From CAZVEV01 sp964625865 (GTDB lineage Bacteria; Planctomycetota; Phycisphaerae; SM23-33): a stretch of 8,138 bases of DNA. The notes under the pieces are model-generated. The model saw only the letters and a list, made by a program, of their open reading frames with translations. It made no database searches and was not told the origin of the DNA. The stretch is taken from positions 1 through 8,138 of the forward strand of contig CAZVEV010000285.1 in NCBI GenBank assembly GCA_964625865.1, written 5' to 3'. A program made the position numbers and the translations under genes. Positions 1 to 5,931 of the stretch are shown here, in pieces. Position 1 is the stretch's first letter. Each line of letters starts with the position of its first letter.

Positions 1-347
1 CCTTTAGCCTTGAGCCTGACTATCGCCCGCCTTACTGACTTCACGCTGATCTTCAACGTGTCCGCGACCGCCCCCTGGGTTGGACAACAGTAGGTATGGC
101 CGGCGCCAAGCCTGTCGAGGAAAACGCCGTAGACGACTGCCTCGTGGAGTGTGACGTCCGGTCGGTTCAGCAGCGACTTGATCAGCGGGACGTGGCAATC
201 GGGCTGGCCATCTGGTCCCTTGAGGTGGTATTTCCTGTCGTGTCCCTCGGGGCGTGGCGCCGGGGCCGGTTCTCCAGTCGCAACAGGCACGTCGCCGACG
301 TGCCCATCCACGGCTTGTTCGACCGAGGACGTTCGGGTATCATACAC
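1..347 (-). CDS. helix-turn-helix protein, replication-initiator-like (3' end beyond window)
   Basis: This minus-strand gene starts at GTG (345-347) and stays open to the window edge, giving the first 115 residues. The start is chosen because a strong ribosome site, AAGGAG, lies at 355-360 with a 7-base spacer; no ATG fits the frame. Residues 1-40 are a low-complexity stretch rich in Pro, Ala and Gly. From about residue 56 (PLIKSLLNRPDVTLHEAVVY) it looks folded, and residues 86-113 (TQGAVADTLKISVKSVRRAI) read as a helix-turn-helix with the pattern Q-x-x-[IV]-A-x-x-L-x-[IV]-S-x-x-[ST]-V-x-R-A. This resembles the HTH_36 domain of phage and plasmid replication-initiator-like proteins, but a plain transcription regulator is equally possible. 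The long structured leader in front (palindromes and repeats at 362-654) would suit either an autoregulated gene or an initiator beside its sites. Function is inferred from the motif alone. Confidence 0.62.
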   Translation of the reverse strand, partial: MYDTRTSSVEQAVDGHVGDVPVATGEPAPAPRPEGHDRKYHLKGPDGQPDCHVPLIKSLLNRPDVTLHEAVVYGVFLDRLGAGHTYCCPTQGAVADTLKISVKSVRRAIVRLKAK

Positions 348-354
348 TTTCAGA

Positions 355-360
355 CTCCTT
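355..360 (-). promoter_or_regulatory. ribosome binding site fixing the GTG start
   Basis: On the minus strand this is AAGGAG, followed by 7 bases and then GTG. It matches the anti-Shine-Dalgarno end of the 16S in this same window (AAGGAGGTGAT complement at 7980-7990) and decides the start of the left-edge gene. Confidence 0.65.
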
Positions 361-361
361 G

Positions 362-401
362 CCGCCGCGGCCGAAGTCCTTCCCGAGGACGGTCGCGGCG
401 G
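362..401. promoter_or_regulatory. long GC-rich inverted repeat just upstream of a ribosome site
   Basis: CCGCCGCG (362-369) and CGCGGCGG (394-401) are perfect 8-base arms. Inside them are CC/GG and GTCC/GGAC pairs with a small bulge and a 7-base loop. In the mRNA of the left-edge gene this stem ends two bases before the AAGGAG ribosome site, so it could affect translation. There is no T run on either strand, which argues against a simple intrinsic terminator. Confidence 0.55.
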
Positions 402-403
402 TT

Positions 404-420
404 TGACTGCGTCGCAGTCA
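404..420. promoter_or_regulatory. perfect 17-base palindrome, possible operator
   Basis: TGACTGCG, one central base, then CGCAGTCA. The arms are perfect and the site lies 57-73 bases upstream of the GTG start of the left-edge helix-turn-helix gene, where an autoregulatory operator would be expected. The adjoining stem at 362-401 makes this leader unusually rich in dyad symmetry. The binding protein is unknown. Confidence 0.5.
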
Positions 421-542
421 CTCACCAATTCACTGGCTCGGCTGTGCCGGGCCGTACCGTACACCTGTGGCTATGCCTTTTCCGATGGCCCTGCCACAGC
501 ACATCAGCATGCTCAGCCCCCACAGTACATGAGGACGCGGCC

Positions 543-654
543 AGGAAAATGGACGGAAAGTGGGCCGATCTACGGAAAGTGGCGGAATGTCCCTAAGTCT
601 TTGGGCGCAAGGGAGATAGTGCGGGCGACTGTCGGCGGAGGAAAGTTACTTTCC
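543..654. repeat. cluster of GGAAARTGG-type short repeats
   Basis: The motif occurs as GGAAAATGG (544-552), GGAAAGTGG (555-563) and GGAAAGTGG (574-582). The last two lie inside an identical 11-mer, ACGGAAAGTGG, at 553-563 and 572-582, 19 bases apart. Further on, GGAAAG (640-645), TTA, CTTTCC (649-654) forms a perfect inverted repeat. Everything sits in the 378-base gap between the left-edge gene and the stop codon at 726. I see no convincing gene in that gap. The cluster could be operators or origin iterons. Confidence 0.45.
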
Positions 655-725
655 AAATGATTGTCCCCCCGGGCCATCCCAAAGTCTTGAGTCAACACAG
701 AGTCGGCACGTTTACTGCGCGTAGA

Positions 726-2027
726 TCATCTGCGATCCGCTTCCTTGGCCCGAATGAACTCCCGGAAGTCCTCTCGGTGAACCATGCATCGCTGCCCCTT
801 ACGCATGTGCTTCAAGGCACCGCTCTTCTTGATCCACCTGCTCAGCGTCGACAGGGCGAACCTGCCGTGTGCCAGAGTCGCCGCCGCTTCAGACAAGGAA
901 ATGAAGTCCTTGTCATCCGGTTCCCAGGGAACGTTACCATGGCCTTCATGCGTGTCATCGACTGCGTCGGTATGATGCTCTCCTCCGCCGTCAGCGATCT
1001 GGCCATCACCCGCAGGAGAGGCCGTCACGTTGTTCTCAGATGGTTGGAGCCGATCGTGCAGCCACTCAAGTGCGCGGACCACTTCCTCGACCGCCAAGGG
1101 GCTTCGACCAAGACGCTCTTGCACGGCCAGTCGCAGGTTGCCGTGCATCTCCGGGCTCGAATCGAATGGGAGCAGCAAGAGGAGGGATGATGCGGCGGCG
1201 CGCAGCAGTCCGAGTTGAAGCATGACCGCGGCATGCTGTCGTTCCTGGGCGCCTGGACAATCCCAGAGAAGATCCCGACACTCGTCAGCCACCTCTTCGA
1301 GTTGACGAAGTGGAAGCCTCTTCACGTCGCACCGCGAAGCCAATCGTCGCGCGAGGTCGACGGCGTTTGCCAGGCGGGTCAACACAGCACAGCTGACGAA
1401 ATCACCCAGGATCGGATAGGAGAAGGACCAGTCGCCTTGGACACAGCGGGACAGAGGCTGAAGGCGGCTCTCCGGATCGTACCAGTCCATGGGCTCAAGA
1501 AGCGGCTCGCTGGTCAATCTTGCGAGATCCCTGGCGACGTCCGTCAGTGCCCGACCGGCTGGTCGTGATTCCACCCGGACTTTCTCATCAACAAGCCCAC
1601 CGTTCCGTGATGGTCGGTACTCCATGCGGGACTCGCGCTTGGCACTCGCTAGCTGAAGGAGCACGGGGTTCTCGGACGGCAGAGGTACACCGGGTTCAGT
1701 CCCTTTGATCGCCTTCTCGCCGATCTTGTTGAAGATGGTCGGCAGCTTGGCCCAGAGCTTCTGGCACAGACCGTTTGTGTCCGTTGCCAACGTCCACGAC
1801 TGGCCGGCCAGCTCCGAGAGCCCGGCTGCGAGGGCTTCATCCTGCTCAAGGATATGCGACACAGTGGAAGCAGCACTCCCGCGACCGGTGAACAGCCATC
1901 GTACCACTCGGTCGGGGGAACTACCGGGCTTCTCGTCGTCCGTAGGAGGGGCGGACGTGATGAGATGTGCGATCTTCTGGCTGACGTTCACGCGTTCATG
2001 GTCTCCAACAGGGGCGACGGCGGTCAT
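726..2027 (-). CDS. unrecognised protein with C-terminal excisionase-like helix-turn-helix
   Basis: The 433-residue frame has no family I recognise over its first 370 residues. That part is mostly helical in character, with Leu-rich segments such as LLRAAASSLLLLLP near 275-290, followed by an acidic and Gly/His-rich linker (about 335-370). Residues 375-428 (ISLSEAAATLAHGRFALSTL, SRWIKKSGALKHMRKGQRCM, then VHREDFREFI) have the layout of a MerR-like or excisionase winged helix: a helix-turn-helix, a basic wing, then a closing helix. Such domains occur in excisionases and recombination directionality factors, and in planctomycete helix-turn-helix proteins of mobile elements. The size is far above a normal excisionase, so the N-terminal part must do something else. 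The start is uncertain: the ATG at 2027 lacks a ribosome site and overlaps a promoter-like TACAAT, while GTG at 1991 has GGAG 11 bases upstream and would give 421 residues. Confidence 0.72.
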   Translation of the reverse strand: MTAVAPVGDHERVNVSQKIAHLITSAPPTDDEKPGSSPDRVVRWLFTGRGSAASTVSHILEQDEALAAGLSELAGQSWTLATDTNGLCQKLWAKLPTIFNKIGEKAIKGTEPGVPLPSENPVLLQLASAKRESRMEYRPSRNGGLVDEKVRVESRPAGRALTDVARDLARLTSEPLLEPMDWYDPESRLQPLSRCVQGDWSFSYPILGDFVSCAVLTRLANAVDLARRLASRCDVKRLPLRQLEEVADECRDLLWDCPGAQERQHAAVMLQLGLLRAAASSLLLLLPFDSSPEMHGNLRLAVQERLGRSPLAVEEVVRALEWLHDRLQPSENNVTASPAGDGQIADGGGEHHTDAVDDTHEGHGNVPWEPDDKDFISLSEAAATLAHGRFALSTLSRWIKKSGALKHMRKGQRCMVHREDFREFIRAKEADRR

Positions 2028-2040
2028 TGTAGCCGCCGTC
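2016..2040. promoter_or_regulatory. perfect inverted repeat enclosing the first ATG
   Basis: GACGGCGG (2016-2023) and CCGCCGTC (2033-2040) are perfect 8-base arms around a 9-base loop that contains the ATG at 2025-2027 on the minus strand. If the mRNA starts upstream, the start codon is held in a hairpin loop. If the promoter at 2026-2053 is used, the repeat is instead an operator over the -10 region. Confidence 0.5.
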
Positions 2041-2053
2041 CGGTGGATAGCAA
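2026..2053 (-). promoter_or_regulatory. candidate sigma-70-type promoter for the 430-residue gene
   Basis: On the minus strand, -35 TTGCTA (2048-2053), a 16-base spacer, and -10 TACAAT (2026-2031). Transcription would begin near 2019, inside the frame whose first ATG is at 2027, which supports the downstream GTG start at 1991. The -35 match is only 4 of 6. Confidence 0.38.
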
Positions 2054-2087
2054 GGTGATCCGTCTGTCTCAGCCATGAGTGATCGCC

Positions 2088-2109
2088 AATGTGAACAGAA
2101 GTTCACATT
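2088..2109. promoter_or_regulatory. perfect palindrome of LexA-box type (GAAC-N4-GTTC)
   Basis: AATGTGAAC (2088-2096), spacer AGAA, GTTCACATT (2101-2109). The arms are perfect over 9 bases. The core GAAC-N4-GTTC is the LexA (SOS) box of Firmicutes and Actinobacteria. It lies 61 bases upstream of the ATG at 2027 and downstream of the DUF488 stop, so its likely target is the 430-residue gene. An unrelated dimeric repressor is the alternative. Confidence 0.5.
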
Positions 2110-2142
2110 CGATCTTGCCAGAGCCGTGTGGCAGAAGATCGA
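2109..2142 (-). terminator. stem-loop after the DUF488 gene, possible weak terminator
   Basis: TCGATCTT (2109-2116) plus GCCA (2117-2120) pair with TGGC (2129-2132) and AAGATCGA (2135-2142), leaving an 8-base loop and a 2-base bulge. It lies 40 bases after the DUF488 stop codon. There is no T run on the minus strand, so termination is doubtful. Confidence 0.35.
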
Positions 2143-2181
2143 GACTGCCCCAAGGCGAATGCCGCTTCTGTAGTGCCAGCG

Positions 2182-2667
2182 TTAGAGGTGGATGATCTCG
2201 ACATTCACTCGGTCAGCCCACCGGTCACGCAGAAACTCAGCCACGAGTCTGCGGTGGCAAGTGGCCGGTCTGGACTCGGCACACATGAGGCACGCCCGAT
2301 CCAGATCATCGGGGTCGAAGAGGGATTCAACTTGGCGTTTCTCCAGCACTGGGATGAACTGATCTTCATACCGTTCCCAGTCGGCCGCTTTCTTCTTCGA
2401 CGCCATCCAAGCAGCGAGGATCTCGTCGGTCGGGGCGAACTGCGTTTCGTGTCGATAGTCGATGCCTGTGCCGGCCAAGAGCTTCTGGATCCCTTTGGTT
2501 GCGGTCTTGGCCTTAACGAACGCCCCCATGCACGCGCGGTTCGGACGCAGGCGAACGTCAACGAGTACTCGGACACCATTGTCCCTGAGCAGACTCGGGA
2601 ATTCCTTGGGTTTCTTGCCGCCGTAGCCCACGGTGAAGATCCGCATGGTGTTCTGCCCTGTGTTCAT
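2182..2667 (-). CDS. DUF488 family protein
   Basis: This 161-residue protein is close to the usual DUF488 size. Visible family marks are the opening strand FTVGYGG (11-17), the V-D-V-R strand (36-39) followed by an Arg-rich loop, and the C-terminal signature LMCAES (127-132) with CHRRLVAEFL (137-146). The two cysteines (129, 137) and His138 of that signature are intact. The family's biochemical function is not firmly established; members are common near DNA-handling and mobile genes. The start at 2667 has GGGAG 9 bases upstream; a second ATG at 2646, just before RIFTVGYGG, also fits and gives the typical family N-terminus. It lies 157 bases downstream of the zinc-ribbon gene on the same strand, with no gene I would call between them, so co-transcription is likely. 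Confidence 0.88.
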   Translation of the reverse strand: MNTGQNTMRIFTVGYGGKKPKEFPSLLRDNGVRVLVDVRLRPNRACMGAFVKAKTATKGIQKLLAGTGIDYRHETQFAPTDEILAAWMASKKKAADWERYEDQFIPVLEKRQVESLFDPDDLDRACLMCAESRPATCHRRLVAEFLRDRWADRVNVEIIHL

Positions 2668-2824
2668 CGCAGCGATCTCCCGGCGCTATGGACTTCTGCC
2701 CTGGGCATTCTCGCGGATCGGGCTTGTGCCCGCAAGATGGGAGAGGGCTGTGCCGATAGCGCGTCTTCACGAACCGGAAGATGCGCCTGGCAGCCCCGTC
2801 CATTGCCCTAGAGATGTGACGAAC

Positions 2825-3160
2825 TTACGATGTGCGGTGGTAGTCGGGATCGACAGCGAAAAGGCCCTCCTTACAGTACGGGCAGCGTCGGCCGCTCAAC
2901 TGGAAGGTATCGACAATGTCGCCCGAAGTGCACGTCGGGCAGCCCGCCGCAGGGGCACGCGAATCGACGTTGAACTCGTAGCCGCACCCCAGACAGAGGT
3001 GCGGAGTGTCGTTGCCGATGCACCGGGCCAGTCGTTCATGGTCTGGGTGGTACGCGTACTGTTTCTGACCCGCCTCGTCGATGTAGTACGGGTTGCCATC
3101 CGACCAGGCTTCGATCGCCCGACGGCAGGCACTACAGACGTGTCGCACACCTTCGGCCAT
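2825..3160 (-). CDS. small double zinc-ribbon protein
   Basis: The 111-residue protein has four C-x-x-C knuckles: C9/C12, C56/C59, C74/C77 and C93/C96, plus a lone C47. The spacing suggests two zinc-binding sites, with the inner pair (56-77) and the outer pair (9-12 with 93-96) as one possible pairing. Between the first and second knuckles is an acidic and aromatic segment, EAWSDGNPYYIDEAG (17-31). There is no signal peptide or membrane segment, so it should be cytoplasmic. Zinc ribbons of this type usually bind nucleic acid or a protein partner; no enzyme domain is present. The start has GGGAGAGG within 10 bases upstream and a good promoter at 3184-3211. It precedes DUF488 on the same strand, so the two are likely one unit. 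The function is unknown. Confidence 0.78.
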   Translation of the reverse strand: MAEGVRHVCSACRRAIEAWSDGNPYYIDEAGQKQYAYHPDHERLARCIGNDTPHLCLGCGYEFNVDSRAPAAGCPTCTSGDIVDTFQLSGRRCPYCKEGLFAVDPDYHRTS

Positions 3161-3183
3161 CTGCCTCTCCCGGGTCCATCTCG

Positions 3184-3211
3184 ATTATCGGTGTCTGCTC
3201 GCCCAAGTCAA
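3184..3211 (-). promoter_or_regulatory. candidate promoter of the zinc-ribbon/DUF488 pair
   Basis: On the minus strand, -35 TTGACT (3206-3211), a 16-base spacer, and -10 GATAAT (3184-3189); each hexamer matches the sigma-70 consensus at 5 of 6 bases. The start site would be near 3177, leaving a leader of about 17 bases before the ATG at 3160. Confidence 0.5.
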
Positions 3212-3307
3212 AGGGGTCATGCGGGGCGTCGGAAGACCAATACGACGCAGCACGATTGCAGCGCTATCAGCAGGGCCAGTCTGGCAGCGTCAACCAGAGG
3301 CCTGCTA

Positions 3308-3337
3308 TTCGATGTGTTACTCACATAACATATCGAA
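3308..3337. other. dif-like 12-6-12 inverted repeat, candidate tyrosine recombinase core site or operator
   Basis: TTCGATGTGTTA (3308-3319), a 6-base spacer CTCACA, then TAACATATCGAA (3326-3337). The arms match as an inverted repeat at 11 of 12 positions. Two arms of 11-13 bases around a 6-8 base spacer is the architecture of core sites of tyrosine recombinases such as dif. The site sits about 80 bases upstream of an intact tyrosine recombinase gene. An operator for that gene is the main alternative. Confidence 0.45.
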
Positions 3338-3383
3338 CACGGCACGTTGTGTGCCATTTCAGATGTCATAACATATTGAATAC
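3324..3383. repeat. two 17-base direct repeats upstream of the tyrosine recombinase
   Basis: CATAACATATCGAACAC (3324-3340) and CATAACATATTGAATAC (3367-3383) agree at 15 of 17 positions, 43 bases apart, close to four helical turns. The first copy overlaps the right arm of the dif-like repeat; the second has no clear left arm. A shortened relative, TTACATTGAAC (3392-3402), follows. GGCAC/GTGCC (3341-3355) forms a small stem between the copies. The tract is markedly AT-rich against its surroundings. Confidence 0.6.
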
Positions 3384-3403
3384 ACCTCGTATTACATTGA
3401 ACA

Positions 3404-3409
3404 AAGAGG
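3404..3409 (+). promoter_or_regulatory. ribosome binding site of the tyrosine recombinase
   Basis: AAGAGG with a 6-base spacer to ATG at 3416. It supports a start that gives a protein without the usual N-terminal domain. Confidence 0.5.
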
Positions 3410-3415
3410 CAGAGA

Positions 3416-4021
3416 ATGGACCGTGAACGATATCTGGATAGTCGCGAGGTGAAGCTTCTCAGGGCGATGACCGAGAACCGGGCTGTCCGTGACCTGAAGG
3501 CCGGACGTGTTGGCGGTGTGCTGGCCTGGGCCATCGTGGACACCGCATTGTCTACGGGGCTTCGGGTCAGCGAAGTCGCTGCCCTGAAGGTAGGCGACGT
3601 GGACCTGAAGCGGTCATGCCTTAAGGTCAAGCGGCTCAAGCGGAAGAAGCCGACTACCGAGACGCTGGCCATCGGCCCCGAGTTCGCCGAGCATCTGGCC
3701 GAGTTCATCGCGTGGAAGGAGATAGTCGGCCAACCCACTGGAAAGGACGATGCTCTGTTCATGGGCAAACGCGGGCCACTGACGGCGCAGGGCTTGCAAC
3801 AGATATGGAAGCGCGCTGTCCGAGACGCCGACCTGCCGAAGGAACTCTCGATTCACTGCGCCCGCCACACGCTGGCTACGCATCTGCTGCGGAAGACGAA
3901 GAACTTGAGACAGGTCCAGAAGCAACTCGGTCACGCCAGCCCGGCCACGACGGCGAATATGTACGCCGATGTAACGTTCGATGAGATGAAAAACGGGGTG
4001 ACGGGGTTGTACAGTGAATAG
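3416..4021 (+). CDS. minimal tyrosine recombinase/integrase, catalytic domain only
   Basis: The 201-residue protein carries the full catalytic set of the family: Arg50 in TGLRVSEVAAL, a Lys-rich beta-hairpin (K74-K78), H147-x-x-R150 in SIHCARHTLATHLL, His173 in QLGHASPATT and the nucleophile Tyr183 in NMYADV. It should break and rejoin DNA through a 3'-phosphotyrosine. It lacks the N-terminal SAM-like core-binding domain, so it is about 100 residues shorter than ordinary integrases and similar in length to FimB/FimE-type invertases. The ribosome site at 3404-3409 supports this start, and the AT-rich tract just upstream rules out a longer frame. It is the only plus-strand gene in the element and converges on the serine recombinase with a 15-base gap. 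Candidate target sites lie just upstream (3308-3383). Whether it moves the element, resolves multimers or flips DNA is not shown. Confidence 0.93.
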   Translation: MDRERYLDSREVKLLRAMTENRAVRDLKAGRVGGVLAWAIVDTALSTGLRVSEVAALKVGDVDLKRSCLKVKRLKRKKPTTETLAIGPEFAEHLAEFIAWKEIVGQPTGKDDALFMGKRGPLTAQGLQQIWKRAVRDADLPKELSIHCARHTLATHLLRKTKNLRQVQKQLGHASPATTANMYADVTFDEMKNGVTGLYSE

Positions 4022-4036
4022 GATGACGTTGGTCGG

Positions 4037-5839
4037 TCACTTCTGATGCGTGCCAGACCGACCTGTGACACGATCCAGAATGTCCCCGATCTCGGATGGT
4101 ACGCCCCTGACGATCGGCGCGGGACACGCCAGGTCTGTCTCACCAGCCTTCGGAATGCTCTTCCACTTGAACGGAGCGTAGCGTTTATCCTTGAGCGTCT
4201 GGAGGTCAATCTCCTCCTTCCCACCTCCGATGCTCAACCATGCTGACTGAAGCCCACGGGTCACGAAGTACACGTACCACGCATCGCTCACGCCCTTCAG
4301 GTAGACTTCGACCAGCACGTGACGAAGCATTCCGTCCGGCTCGATCGTCACATCGAACCGGTCAACCATCGCGGCGATCCCCGCTCGAAGTCTGGAGCGT
4401 ACACGCTCTCGCTGGTCATCGGGCGCCTCGGTCATCCGCTGCCACGCAGTTCGATACGCCTGAAAAGTACCGGCCTGACTGCCGTGGATCTTGGCCTGGA
4501 GTTCCTCCCGCTGGGCCTGAAGCTCGCCGGCCCTCCTCTTCAGTTGCTCCAGCACGTCGAGCAGATTGTCAAACTCGTCCGACGGGCCGTTCACCATGCG
4601 GGCCTGGACCTTTGCGATCCGATCCTTCGTGTCAACGAGCATGCCGTCAACCGTGGCGAGTTCCTTTCTGCCTGAGGCCGTATCCGGGGCGGAGATAACA
4701 GCTGCCTCATCAAGCCCGCCTAACCACGTCAGCATCTGCAACTCGAACGGTTCGTATCGGATTGACGCCCTGTGCGCCCCGTTCTCGCCACGCAAGGCCG
4801 CCGACGAGATCAGGCGCTTGCCGCCTTTCGGGCCGGAGCCCTTGTTCAGCAGGACCATTGATGAACCATCCACTGTGTTCCGCAGGAGCCCCGTGAACAG
4901 GTTCGACACTTCCGTTCCTCGTCGCCCCCTCTTGATCTTACGAGAAGCCATCCCGTTCTGAGCCCGATAGAACAGCTCTTCGTCGATGATCTTGGGATAG
5001 TAGCTGGGGATAGGGTCGCCCACGGGCTGCCGCTTGCCGGATGTGAGGTTGTGGGGTTGGAACTCGCCGAGAACGCTTCGATTCTTCAAGATCTTCAGCA
5101 CGTAGGACCGGTGCCACGTTTGTGCCCTCGCAATTGGTGGAACACTCTCGGCATTGAGCTTCCGGGCGATTGCGTCCACGCCGTACCCGTCCGTGGCCAT
5201 TTGGAATATCCGTCGGACAGTCTCGACCGCTTCGGGCACTACATGGAACTCCGTTCTGTCGTCTGATAGTTCAAGCCACGAAGGGCACTGTCCCGTGAGT
5301 TTCTGCTCGTGGATCCTCTTCCGTTTGGTCGCCCAAGCGGCGCCCACTCGACGTGACTTCGTTGCCGACTCTTCATGTGCCCGGTAGAGCGTGACGATGA
5401 TCTCGATCGCGGCGCCCAGGTTGTTCGCGGCGTCGGGCGGGTACTCTCGCTCCGGCGACAGTGTGACGATCGTGATTCCCTGTTCGAGGATCCCGAGGAT
5501 GAGGGTCTGAGCGCGTCCCAGTTGATCCCGCGACAGTCGGTCGAGACTCTCGACGATCAGCGTAGACCCGTGCGCGATCTTCCCCGACTCAACGGCCTCG
5601 ATGAACGCGGACAGCGCGCCCTGCGTGACGTTCTTACCCCTGAAGGCGGAAATGCCCAGGTCCCGCAGGTTCAGGGTCTCGTCTAGGATGAGGCCATTCC
5701 TGTCGCAGTACAACTGCGTAGCCTCAAGCTGCCTGCGCACGGAGTCGCCTCTGATCTGCTCGGGACGGGAAAAACGGATGTACGAGAATGCCATCCTGGA
5801 ACCGGCATCCTTCTTGACGGGGCGTGCCTTCTTCTTCAT
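4037..5839 (-). CDS. large serine recombinase (integrase) of the element
   Basis: About 600 residues from the ATG at 5839. The catalytic domain comes first: FSYIRFSRPEQIRGDSVRRQ with nucleophile Ser24, then ESLDRLSRDQLGRAQ with the conserved Asp100, Arg101 and Arg104. A Recombinase DNA-binding domain follows (roughly 165-282, RVGAAWATKRKRI to NRSVLGEFQPH), then the zinc-ribbon position (about 312-362), a coiled coil (about 395-455) and a C-terminal tail. This layout is that of phage and mobile-element serine integrases acting at attP/attB. Oddly, the zinc-ribbon region (from LFTGLLRNTVDGSS) has no cysteines. The reading frame continues upstream without a stop into the FG-GAP gene, which would give a 943-residue chimera; I reject that as the product because an extended -10 promoter lies at 5894-5902 and GGTGA precedes the ATG at 5839. 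An ATG at 5851 is the alternative start (604 residues). Confidence 0.92.
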   Translation of the reverse strand: MKKKARPVKKDAGSRMAFSYIRFSRPEQIRGDSVRRQLEATQLYCDRNGLILDETLNLRDLGISAFRGKNVTQGALSAFIEAVESGKIAHGSTLIVESLDRLSRDQLGRAQTLILGILEQGITIVTLSPEREYPPDAANNLGAAIEIIVTLYRAHEESATKSRRVGAAWATKRKRIHEQKLTGQCPSWLELSDDRTEFHVVPEAVETVRRIFQMATDGYGVDAIARKLNAESVPPIARAQTWHRSYVLKILKNRSVLGEFQPHNLTSGKRQPVGDPIPSYYPKIIDEELFYRAQNGMASRKIKRGRRGTEVSNLFTGLLRNTVDGSSMVLLNKGSGPKGGKRLISSAALRGENGAHRASIRYEPFELQMLTWLGGLDEAAVISAPDTASGRKELATVDGMLVDTKDRIAKVQARMVNGPSDEFDNLLDVLEQLKRRAGELQAQREELQAKIHGSQAGTFQAYRTAWQRMTEAPDDQRERVRSRLRAGIAAMVDRFDVTIEPDGMLRHVLVEVYLKGVSDAWYVYFVTRGLQSAWLSIGGGKEEIDLQTLKDKRYAPFKWKSIPKAGETDLACPAPIVRGVPSEIGDILDRVTGRSGTHQK

Positions 5840-5893
5840 GCTGTTCACCATGCTATCCCGGTCAAAACCGCTGTGACTAACGAGGATGGGTGT

Positions 5894-5902
5894 ATTATAG
5901 CA
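5894..5902 (-). promoter_or_regulatory. extended -10 promoter of the serine recombinase
   Basis: The minus strand reads TGCTATAAT, a perfect -10 hexamer with the TG extension. Transcription would start near 5887, about 50 bases before the ATG at 5839. No good -35 is visible at 16-18 bases, as is usual for extended -10 promoters. It lies just inside the junction with the FG-GAP gene, so the element brings its own integrase promoter. Confidence 0.6.
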
Positions 5903-5931
5903 TACTCCGTTCAAAATGACCACAATATGCT
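5899..5931. other. candidate hybrid attachment site at the element/host junction
   Basis: The FG-GAP coding sense fades in this interval and the integrase leader begins, which is where a serine integrase attachment site is expected. AGCATA (5899-5904) and TATGCT (5926-5931) are inverted arms, and TCA/TGA (5911-5919) adds partial inner symmetry, with 11 of 16 positions paired. The symmetry is around one base rather than a dinucleotide, so the exact crossover cannot be placed from this sequence. Confidence 0.4.

Noticed and set aside
96..660. Two overlapping plus-strand frames of 166 and 169 codons
   Set aside because: Their translations are rich in Arg, Ser and Cys without domain character, they have no convincing ribosome site, and the left part is antisense to a better-supported minus-strand gene.
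2558..2803. An 81-codon minus-strand frame bridging the zinc-ribbon and DUF488 genes
   Set aside because: Half of it overlaps DUF488 in another frame, there is no ribosome site, and the few cysteines do not form a regular metal site.
2128..3328. Two overlapping plus-strand frames of about 230 codons
   Set aside because: They are antisense to DUF488 and the zinc-ribbon gene, whose motifs are clear, and show no family features.
1..5900. CRISPR array or a known defence system in the element
   Set aside because: No regularly spaced repeats of 25-40 bases exist, and none of the proteins shows nuclease, helicase, methyltransferase, reverse transcriptase or toxin motifs.
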